The notes beneath the pieces are model-generated. The model was not told the DNA's origin, did not search any database, and saw nothing but the letters and a program-made list of their open reading frames with translations. The translations under genes and the position numbers were made by a program. From JARYLZ01 sp964388275 (GTDB lineage: Bacteria > Bacteroidota > Ignavibacteria > SZUA-365): 64,000 nucleotides of DNA. How positions within the stretch are numbered: the stretch's first letter is position 1; each line of letters opens with the position of its first letter. Positions 54,378 through 61,213 of this stretch are shown here, piece by piece. The stretch is from positions 1 to 64,000 of the forward strand of contig CAYLZD010000023.1 in NCBI GenBank assembly GCA_964388275.1, in the 5' to 3' direction.

Positions 54378-57323
54378 TTATTCGGGGAGGGCGCGGAGGG
54401 CTGACAGCGCTTCGGCGCGGTGCGGATCGTTCGGAAGCGCCCACTTCAGATAATTTTCCCAGGATTCGCGCGCAAGCTGAGCTTTGCCCCGCTCCCTGTA
54501 GATCAGTCCTCTCAGATACCAGGCCTTGGCGGGATACGGAACCCTCTTCACGGCGTTGTCGAGAATGCGAACCGCTTCCCAAGCCCGGCCCGTCTGGAAT
54601 TGCACCGACGCCATGTTGCAGTAGAACTCGACGTCGGTCGGCTCGAGCGTGATGGCGTTCTCATAGAGGAGCAGGGCATCCTCTACATCGCCCTGCTGGG
54701 CGCGTATGGTCGCCTGGTTGTCCCGGAAACCGGCATGCCTGGGATTCAGCCGCTTGATCCCGTCTATCGCCAGGCCGGCGGCCTGCTTGTCGCCGGTCTG
54801 CATGCTCGCGATCATCAGCAGGCGCAGGGTGAGCGTGTTCAGCGGGACGAAACGCATCACCTGGTTCAGAAGGGGAATTGCCTGCCCGTATTCGCCGTGT
54901 CCGACGAGGTATGCGGCTCGGCGCAACAGTATCTCGGACAGAGCCGCCTTGGCTTCAGCATTCCAGGGACCATCGCGGACCACCGAGTACAGGAGCCGGG
55001 TGGCAGTGGTGTCATCCCCGGCGCCGCTCGCCGCCGCCGCGCGAAGTACGGTCGCGCGCTCGCCGTAAACCGTTTCGGTCACCGCGCGCAGCGAGTCGTC
55101 CAATGCCTCGGTGAGACGGGGATCGATAGCGCGCCGCTCGAACAGCTCCATCGCATTTGTCCATCTCCGCCGGTCGCCCGGCTCCAGATCGCTCTTGATG
55201 GAAACCGAAAATGCGTTCAGCGGTTCGGCGCCCTCTGTCCATTCGTCCAGTCTCGCCTGATTCATGCCGTAACCGGCAAGGGCGTCTTCCCATCGCGGCA
55301 TGGCGATACTGTGCAAATGGAAAGCCGTATGCTCGTTCTTCAGCAGCGCTTCGAAGCGGTTCCGGCTGGGCTGGTTTTCCCTGAACGGCGCCGCCGAACC
55401 GAATATGCAGGCCATGCCGTTTTCGACGTCGGGATTTGCAAGCCATAACTCCCGGTATTGGAAAACTTCGGCCATCGATGCCGCCACGCTTCTCAGCCCC
55501 TCGCGGGTCACGCTGGACAAGGGTATCCATTGGGCAAAAACGCCGCCGGCTTTCAGCAGTCCATGAATGTTCCTGTAATGCGACGGGGAAAAGATCTCCA
55601 TGGTCGGAAACGGTGTCGCAAAGGGTTCGGGCGAGATTATCACGTCGAAGCTTTCATCGGACCTTGCGGCAAAACCAACAGGCCTCTCGATATGCATCTC
55701 GGCGATTCCGGTCGGCGCCGTCCTCGATTCCCTTCTTGCCGTGGAATCGGCGTACCAGGGAAGCGTCTCCAGCGCTTCCACGCATACTATGCGTTTCGGT
55801 TTGTGCATTTTCACGGCTTCCAGCGCTTTTCCCGATCCGAAGCCGAGCAGCAGCACAGATTCCGGATTTTCGTGCATCAGCATGGGCAGATGTCCGAGGC
55901 GGTACAGCGCGGGATGCACAATCCGGGAATCCTGCGTAAGAGGCACGGTGTGATTCCAAACCGCCGCGTGAAAAGGATCGTCGTAATCCCTGGACTGGAG
56001 GAAGGCATAACTGCCCGCGGGCAGAATCCTCTCGGCGCGAAGCACGAAACGATCGGGAGCGGTGAGACTTCGTATCCCTTCCGTTTTCGCGCTGAACACC
56101 AAGGCGAGAGGGAGCAGGCAGGCCGCCGCCGCCGCGAGCAGCTGCGCTTTCAAAGGCCGTCTGCCGACCGTCACATGTATGGCGGCCGTCGCGCAGGCGA
56201 GAGTGAAGGCAGCCGGGATGTACAGCCCGGGATGCAACGGAGCGCTGAAGGCGGCGGCGGAAACACCCGTGAAAACCGCGCCGCCGATCAATAGCCTGTC
56301 GCTTGCATTGTATCCCTTCGTGAAGCCGTGCGACAAACCCAGCAGCAGGGCTGGAACGAGGTGGGCTGTCAGCGCGCCCTCCGCGAGAATGGATGTCACC
56401 GAAAGCCCGTCGAAAAAGGCCGGGTATATGGAAGCGAAAAGACCGTTCTGCATCCGGAAGAATGCGAAAGGAATGCTTGCCGATGTGAGCAGGAGGATGA
56501 TCAGCGCCGTCAGCGGACCCGGGAAGCGCTTCTGCAGATACCGTCCGAAGATGATGCCGGCACCCAAAGCGAAGGCCGTTGCGGGCGCCAGATAACCGAA
56601 AATACCCCGCGGCGTCATGGTCCATTCGGCGAACTGCTGTGCCGCGTACTGAAACCAAGCCGCGCCTGTCAATGCCGCGAGAGCCGATATCAAGGCGGGA
56701 ATACCAGCCGGCGGAAGTTTGGCGGCCGGCACTCGCCGCTGTTTTCGCTTTTCCTTGATATTCAAATTGCCGGGTGTCTCAGCAGCCTTCGCTTCGGTGG
56801 CCGGAAGCCACAGCAGCGCCGCGGCTGCCGACTGCGCGAGAAAGAGCCACCTCGCGTCCAAGAGCGGCGATATGAATTGCGTGAGACCGAGGCCCGCGCC
56901 GAGGGCGATGAGAAACGCGGCAGGTCCGCCGTCAGCTTCCATCGCCGTGCGGCGCCACAATCCTGTCATGGCGATGGGAAGTCCCACGAGCAGAATATGT
57001 ATGCAGATCAAGCTTAAAAACGGAAATACGGCGTATTCTTCGGAAATGAAAGCGAAGTTATCGCTGATCAGGCATGCGGCATACAACACGGCCGGCAGCG
57101 CCGGCAGCGATGCCGCGGCCATTATGCGGTTCCGGACGGCGCTGCCGGGAATCCTGATTCCGCTCAGCGAAAAAGCTATCCCGGCAATTCCGGCCAGAAG
57201 GGCAGGTAGTATGCCGAATGAAGCGGACGGCAGAAGGCGTTCGGCGGCCGTCATGCCGTTGGATACAACGATTCCGGCGATGAATCCGGCGGTTGCCCGG
57301 GGTCGAAGTGCAATTCCAGTCAT
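54378..57323 (-). CDS. Polytopic membrane protein with spermidine-synthase-like methyltransferase fold and C-terminal TPRs
   Basis: The 981-residue protein begins with about 12 hydrophobic segments (about 10-420). A soluble spermidine-synthase-like domain (about 430-700) contains a Rossmann loop, SVLLLGFGSGKALEAV (near 490), then RIVCVEALE and FDVIISPEPF. The C-terminal part (about 740-981) consists of TPR motifs (GQAIPLLNQVMRFVPLNTL, DALLLYENAITLEPTDVEFY, AWEAVRILDNAV). Fused membrane/spermidine-synthase proteins are known in many bacteria, but the substrate is unclear and polyamine synthesis is not certain. It is transcribed away from the ribosomal-protein operon, with 171 bases between their starts. 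Confidence 0.8.
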   Translation of the reverse strand: MTGIALRPRATAGFIAGIVVSNGMTAAERLLPSASFGILPALLAGIAGIAFSLSGIRIPGSAVRNRIMAAASLPALPAVLYAACLISDNFAFISEEYAVFPFLSLICIHILLVGLPIAMTGLWRRTAMEADGGPAAFLIALGAGLGLTQFISPLLDARWLFLAQSAAAALLWLPATEAKAAETPGNLNIKEKRKQRRVPAAKLPPAGIPALISALAALTGAAWFQYAAQQFAEWTMTPRGIFGYLAPATAFALGAGIIFGRYLQKRFPGPLTALIILLLTSASIPFAFFRMQNGLFASIYPAFFDGLSVTSILAEGALTAHLVPALLLGLSHGFTKGYNASDRLLIGGAVFTGVSAAAFSAPLHPGLYIPAAFTLACATAAIHVTVGRRPLKAQLLAAAAACLLPLALVFSAKTEGIRSLTAPDRFVLRAERILPAGSYAFLQSRDYDDPFHAAVWNHTVPLTQDSRIVHPALYRLGHLPMLMHENPESVLLLGFGSGKALEAVKMHKPKRIVCVEALETLPWYADSTARRESRTAPTGIAEMHIERPVGFAARSDESFDVIISPEPFATPFPTMEIFSPSHYRNIHGLLKAGGVFAQWIPLSSVTREGLRSVAASMAEVFQYRELWLANPDVENGMACIFGSAAPFRENQPSRNRFEALLKNEHTAFHLHSIAMPRWEDALAGYGMNQARLDEWTEGAEPLNAFSVSIKSDLEPGDRRRWTNAMELFERRAIDPRLTEALDDSLRAVTETVYGERATVLRAAAASGAGDDTTATRLLYSVVRDGPWNAEAKAALSEILLRRAAYLVGHGEYGQAIPLLNQVMRFVPLNTLTLRLLMIASMQTGDKQAAGLAIDGIKRLNPRHAGFRDNQATIRAQQGDVEDALLLYENAITLEPTDVEFYCNMASVQFQTGRAWEAVRILDNAVKRVPYPAKAWYLRGLIYRERGKAQLARESWENYLKWALPNDPHRAEALSALRALPE

Positions 57324-57425
57324 GATTTTCGCACAGTTCTACATCTCATGGAGGACAATGGTAGCGAAAAATCCGACCTTCGCCAATCCCGATCGTCCGG
57401 GCGTCGGCGAAATCCAAAGGCATAT

Positions 57426-57456
57426 TTGACTCTTGTGCATAAATGTAGTAACTTTG
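57426..57456 (+). promoter_or_regulatory. Primary-sigma promoter of the L31-S18-L28 operon
   Basis: TTG at 57426-57428 (within TTTGACT) is followed after 20 bases by TAACTTTG (57449-57456), the Bacteroidota -33/-7 pattern. The same bases also read as TTGACT, 17 bases, TAACTT for a classical -35/-10. The predicted start is near 57463, about 32 bases before the first start codon. Confidence 0.7.
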
Positions 57457-57494
57457 TTGCTCTTTGATAGAAAGGCACAAGAGCAGAGACAAAT

Positions 57495-57665
57495 ATGGCA
57501 AAGCAGCAGACATTCGCGGACAAAGCAAAAGGCAAAGCCAAATCCGATTTTGCCGTTTACAAATGCGTGATCCCGGTTTTCGACACAACGACCTCGTCAT
57601 GGAAGTTCAGACAGCGCATCGTCAAGGCAAAGGATCCGAAAGAAATCGAAAGCATGCAAGGCTGA
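57495..57665 (+). CDS. Small basic protein at the head of a ribosomal-protein operon
   Basis: The 56-residue product (MAKQQTFADKAKGKAKSD..., ending ESMQG) is Lys-rich, has no membrane segment and ends nine bases before rpmE. Its size, MAK start and position beside ribosomal-protein genes resemble the small DUF4295-type proteins that accompany L28/L33 genes in Bacteroidota, but the match is not close enough to name it. A ribosome-associated role is an inference. The ATG at 57495 follows the predicted transcription start by about 32 bases. Confidence 0.65.
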   Translation: MAKQQTFADKAKGKAKSDFAVYKCVIPVFDTTTSSWKFRQRIVKAKDPKEIESMQG

Positions 57666-57673
57666 GGCGAGTC

Positions 57674-57907
57674 ATGAAAGAAAATCTGCATCCGAGATAT
57701 TTCACGTGCGACGTGACGTGCAGTTGCGGCGCGGTATTCACAACCAGATCCACACGGAAGTCGCTGAAAGTTGAAATCTGCTCAGAGTGCCATCCTTTCT
57801 ACACCGGAAAGCAGAAAATCATCGATTCCGCCGGAAGAGTTGAGAAGTTCAACAAACGCTACGCCGGCTTCCAGGAAGCCCAGAAGAAGGAGAAGAAGGA
57901 CGCATGA
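57674..57907 (+). CDS. rpmE: Ribosomal protein L31, zinc-binding type
   Basis: The 77-residue L31 is a component of the 50S central protuberance and 30S bridge. It has MKENLHPRYF at the N-terminus, the Cys pair region CDVTCSCGAVF and the second pair CSECHPFYTGKQK, i.e. the zinc-binding (C+) form. Lys/Glu-rich residues extend the C-terminus. Its TGA overlaps the ATG of rpsR (57904-57907), giving translational coupling. ATG 57674 matches the usual family start. Confidence 0.95.
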   Translation: MKENLHPRYFTCDVTCSCGAVFTTRSTRKSLKVEICSECHPFYTGKQKIIDSAGRVEKFNKRYAGFQEAQKKEKKDA

Positions 57908-58167
57908 GACCTCGCACACGCAGACCGGTACGCCGCCGCAACGCAAACGCCGGACGCCGCCGCCCGGATCCCTTCCATGGACAGGACGCGATATATCTCG
58001 ATTACAAGGACTCGAAGATACTTGAGCGTTTCACCAACGACCAGGGCAAGATTCTCCCCCGGCGTTTGACGGGGCTTTCCGCGAAGAATCAGCGCGTCGT
58101 TGTCGAGGCCATCAAACGCGCCCGCTACATGGCGTTCATACCCTACGTGGGCGAAGGCCTGAAGTAA
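57904..58167 (+). CDS. rpsR: Ribosomal protein S18
   Basis: The 87-residue S18 of the 30S platform shows the conserved core YLDYKDSKILERFTNDQGK, ILPRRLTGLSAKNQR and AIKRARYMAFIPYV, preceded by an Arg-rich N-terminus. It overlaps rpmE by four bases and precedes rpmB by 28 bases. The usual rpsF-ssb neighbours are not seen here; instead it is grouped with L31 and L28. Confidence 0.96.
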   Translation: MRPRTRRPVRRRNANAGRRRPDPFHGQDAIYLDYKDSKILERFTNDQGKILPRRLTGLSAKNQRVVVEAIKRARYMAFIPYVGEGLK

Positions 58168-58195
58168 CGGATCGCAGGAAAGGAGCTGCATATAT

Positions 58196-58420
58196 ATGTC
58201 CAGAGTATGCCAGATTACAGGCAAGCGGCCGTTGGTAGGCAACAATGTCTCCCATGCGCACAACAAGAGCAAGCGCCGCCAGCTTCCAAATCTTCAGAAG
58301 AAGCGGATTTTTATCCCCGAAGAGAAGCGCTTTGTGACCGTCAAACTGACGGCGCGCGCTCTCAAAACTGTAAATAAAAAAGGCGCCCGCGCTGTACTGA
58401 AGAAAGCGGGATTGCTTTAG
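58196..58420 (+). CDS. rpmB: Ribosomal protein L28
   Basis: The 74-residue L28 of the 50S subunit begins SRVCQITGKRPLVGNNVSHAHN and continues with KRRQLPNLQKKRIF and the C-terminal KLTARALKTVNKKG. Only one Cys is present near the N-terminus, so it appears to be the zinc-free form. AGGAG lies before the ATG. A strong terminator follows the stop, ending the operon. Confidence 0.96.
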   Translation: MSRVCQITGKRPLVGNNVSHAHNKSKRRQLPNLQKKRIFIPEEKRFVTVKLTARALKTVNKKGARAVLKKAGLL

Positions 58421-58452
58421 AAACGGCCGACTGTCAGGCTGTGCTGTAAAAC

Positions 58453-58483
58453 AAGCCGTTCCCCTCGGGGGAACGGCTTTTTT
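58453..58483 (+). terminator. Rho-independent terminator of the ribosomal-protein operon
   Basis: AAGCCGTTCCCC (58453-58464) pairs with GGGGAACGGCTT (58468-58479) around a TCG loop, a perfect 12-bp stem, followed by TTTT. It lies 32 bases after the rpmB stop and also before the convergent gene ending at 58544. Confidence 0.95.
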
Positions 58484-58543
58484 CTGCGTGTTCACTCTCC
58501 GTGTGCGCCGATCAGCGCTTCGACAGCCGAGGATTGATGAACG

Positions 58544-59668
58544 TCAGCGGAGTATCAGCAAAGGGCGCAGCGAGCGGCGGCCTTCGGCCGTCAATTCGCC
58601 GAAGTACAATCCCTGCGGCAGGCGCCCGGCGGCGAATTCCACCTCGCCCTGTCCCGTCGGCCGGTGCTCCTCTTCCATCAGGGTAGCTACGCAGCGTCCC
58701 GTCAGATCCCGCACCCGCAAGGTGATCCGCGATGCGCGGGGAAGGAACCAGCGCAGCGTGGTCGTTTCCGCGAACGGATTGGGATAATTGTCGATCAGTA
58801 CCGCTTCGGCAGGCGCCGCCGTGGGAAACTCCGCAGCGGTGACTCCGTTCCATCCCGCCAGGCGGGCCATCATCCACCAGAAAACCTTGCCTTTCTGTTG
58901 GCAGTTCAGGCACTGCGAATGCGCGCAGGAACACGTGCCGCAGGATCCCGGATTCCGCGCGCACCATTCCTGCGCCCAGTTGCCTTTCTGTCCGCCGCTC
59001 AGCTTGTAATCGCAATTGTCGTTCGCGTAAAGCTCGAGAAAGGACGTTCCGTCCGGATCGTAACTCTCTATGTCCGCGAAGTCGAAAAGAACCTTGCCCC
59101 GCTCGCGGCACCATCGCCTGATCTGTTCGTTGCGCTCGTGAAGATTGCCTTCCACCCCGGTGCCGTCCAGATGACCTGTCATGTACACGAAGGTCACGTT
59201 CGGGAAATCCCGCTCCAGGGAATCCATCGCGTGGAGATACGCGTCGATGCCGGCCTCAGTGTTGCCGGAGCAGCCGCCGCACCACGACCACATGATCATG
59301 TTGCGGTTGCAGTCAGGCCGTTGAAGCAGGGTGCGCGTGGACCCGGCCCAAGTGAGATCCCCGCCGCCGCCCAGGTCGCCCGAAGGCGTACGGTCGTGCA
59401 GGGACAGCGAGCCGCCGCTGCCGTCGGTCGAATAAGTGTATACTGACCCGGGCAGAGAGCGCAGTAGTTCCATGCCCGTCACTATCTGGCTGCCGTGCGA
59501 AGTATGCCCGTAAGAGATCCTGAATTGTTGTTTCGCCTGAAGGATATAGCTCACGGGCACTTTCGAAAGATCCGTGCAGTTGTGATCCGCGATGACGGCG
59601 GTCTGCGCCTGAAGGGCGAAGGGGATCAGGCACAGGAGCGGAAATAAGTAAAACCTTGAGTGCGGCAT
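58544..59668 (-). CDS. Exported protein, possible SGNH-like family, with T9SS sorting domain
   Basis: The 374-residue protein has a signal peptide (about 1-22, LQAQ). A conserved domain (about 40-280) contains SYGHTSHGSQIVTGME, NMIMWSWCGGCS, FPNVTFVYMTGHLDGTG and FDFADIESYDPDG. A Cys-rich stretch (GSCGTCSCAHSQCLNC) follows. The last 80 residues (from NYPNPF, about 295) form a T9SS sorting domain. The HGS and MTGH-like motifs recall secreted SGNH-type esterases, but the family is not securely assigned and the catalytic residues are inferred. It is divergent from rsgA. Confidence 0.72.
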   Translation of the reverse strand: MPHSRFYLFPLLCLIPFALQAQTAVIADHNCTDLSKVPVSYILQAKQQFRISYGHTSHGSQIVTGMELLRSLPGSVYTYSTDGSGGSLSLHDRTPSGDLGGGGDLTWAGSTRTLLQRPDCNRNMIMWSWCGGCSGNTEAGIDAYLHAMDSLERDFPNVTFVYMTGHLDGTGVEGNLHERNEQIRRWCRERGKVLFDFADIESYDPDGTSFLELYANDNCDYKLSGGQKGNWAQEWCARNPGSCGTCSCAHSQCLNCQQKGKVFWWMMARLAGWNGVTAAEFPTAAPAEAVLIDNYPNPFAETTTLRWFLPRASRITLRVRDLTGRCVATLMEEEHRPTGQGEVEFAAGRLPQGLYFGELTAEGRRSLRPLLILR

Positions 59669-59829
59669 TGCATGAACCTCGGAGATGTTCGATTGTTGTC
59701 AGATATCATCAATGTAAATATTTTTCCGCTCAGTAGATGACGCAATGACGTTGATTGTTTTGACATTCTCGCAAATTCCGCCTGAAGTGAAACCGGATCG
59801 CCCGGCCGCCGGCGCACGGGAAATCTCGC

Positions 59830-60909
59830 ATGGATCTCGCCGCGCTCGGCTTTGATTCCTGGTTCCGGGAGCGCGTCGGCGCGCCTCCGGCTCAGGACTT
59901 CGGTTTCGCGCGCATAAGCCGCGTGGACCGCGACCGATACCTGGCCATGAACGAGGAGCGCGAGGTCAGGGCCGAACCGACGGGGCGGCTGCTGTTTGCG
60001 GCGGAATCTCCGGCCGGGCTGCCCTGCGTGGGCGACTGGGTGCTCGCGCAGTATCACAACGACGGCGAACTCGCGATCGTGCACGAAATCCTGCCGCGCC
60101 GCACGATGCTGCGCCGCAAGGCCGCGGGCGACCGCATCGAATACCAGATGATCGCGGCCAACATCGACACCGCCTTCATAGTGCAGGCCTGCGACACCGA
60201 TTTCAATCTGCGGCGAATGGAGCGGTATCTCGTGGCGGCCGCGGAGGGCGGCGTGGAACCGGTGATACTGCTGAGCAAGAGCGACCTCTTGAGCCGCGAA
60301 GAACTCGCGGAGATGGTCGAGGCTATCCGGGCCGCGCATATCGGCGCGCGCGCGGCCGCCGTCAGCAGCAACGATGAGGCCGGCCTCGACGGGCTGCGGA
60401 GCATGCTCGAAAAGGGAAAAACCTACTGCCTGCTCGGTTCGTCGGGAGTGGGCAAGACCACGCTTCTCAACCGCCTTCTCGGCGTCGATGCTTACGCGAC
60501 GGCGCCGATCCGCGAAAAGGACGGGCGCGGGAGGCACACGACCTCGCAAAGGCAGCTTGTGCTTCTTCCCGGCGGCGCCCTGATGATCGACACGCCCGGC
60601 ATGCGCGAGCTCGGCATGCTCGCCGCCGGAGAAGGTATCGAGAAGGTGTTTTCCGGCATCGGCGGACTGGCTTCGTCCTGCCGCTTCGCCGATTGCACAC
60701 ACACTTCCGAGACCGGCTGCGCGGTGCTCGAAGCGCTGGAATCGGGCGAACTTGACGAGGACGCTTACAGGAATTACCTGAAGCTGCGGCGCGAATCGGC
60801 TTATCATGAGATGTCCTACGCGGAGCGCAGGAAAAAGGACAAGGATTTCGGGCGCATGCTCAAGAAAGCCTTGGACGACCTCGGGAAGCGCAAGCCGCGG
60901 GCGTCCTGA
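59830..60909 (+). CDS. rsgA: Ribosome small-subunit-dependent GTPase A
   Basis: RsgA is a circularly permuted GTPase that acts in late 30S maturation. The 359-residue product has an N-terminal OB-fold (about 25-105). The permuted G motifs come next: LSKSD (148-152, G4), GSSGVGKTT (203-211, G1) and DTPGM (254-258, G3). The C-terminal zinc finger is Cys284, Cys289, His291, Cys297. The N-terminus (MDLAALGFDSWF) is of the longer type found in several lineages. No Shine-Dalgarno is evident at the chosen ATG, but conserved sequence begins soon after it. It is monocistronic in this window. Confidence 0.95.
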   Translation: MDLAALGFDSWFRERVGAPPAQDFGFARISRVDRDRYLAMNEEREVRAEPTGRLLFAAESPAGLPCVGDWVLAQYHNDGELAIVHEILPRRTMLRRKAAGDRIEYQMIAANIDTAFIVQACDTDFNLRRMERYLVAAAEGGVEPVILLSKSDLLSREELAEMVEAIRAAHIGARAAAVSSNDEAGLDGLRSMLEKGKTYCLLGSSGVGKTTLLNRLLGVDAYATAPIREKDGRGRHTTSQRQLVLLPGGALMIDTPGMRELGMLAAGEGIEKVFSGIGGLASSCRFADCTHTSETGCAVLEALESGELDEDAYRNYLKLRRESAYHEMSYAERRKKDKDFGRMLKKALDDLGKRKPRAS

Positions 60910-61213
60910 AAGCGGAGCTCGGCATCTGTGCGCCGCCTCCGCCCGGCAGACGTCCGATCTCCGCGAGCGACTGCCGCGTTCCGGTTTTCGTTTCCTGCCG
61001 GATGCATGAATCATGAGACTGCGACTGTCTCTTTCAAGGCCTTTCTGTCGAACGATCGACGCTTCAGAGCGGGAGATTAGAGAAGGTCTGAACTCTCTTG
61101 ATATTCTCCGCTGATTATCTAATTTACATCGGTGCAAGACCCTGGTATCTTAAATGCACACCGCCCGGAGGTGGTAGGCGGATAATCCATAAATCCAAAA
61201 CAAAATCAGACTG
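60910..61213. other. Intergenic region between rsgA and the SBBP-repeat gene
   Basis: I see no gene, no convincing promoter and no terminator here. The right half is more AT-rich and should contain the promoter of the gene at 61214, but no -33/-7 or sigma-54 motif stands out. Confidence 0.4.

Noticed and set aside
59626..61137. 503-codon minus-strand open frame opposite rsgA
   Set aside because: rsgA has all G motifs and the zinc finger; the antisense frame has none and begins in a plain intergenic region.
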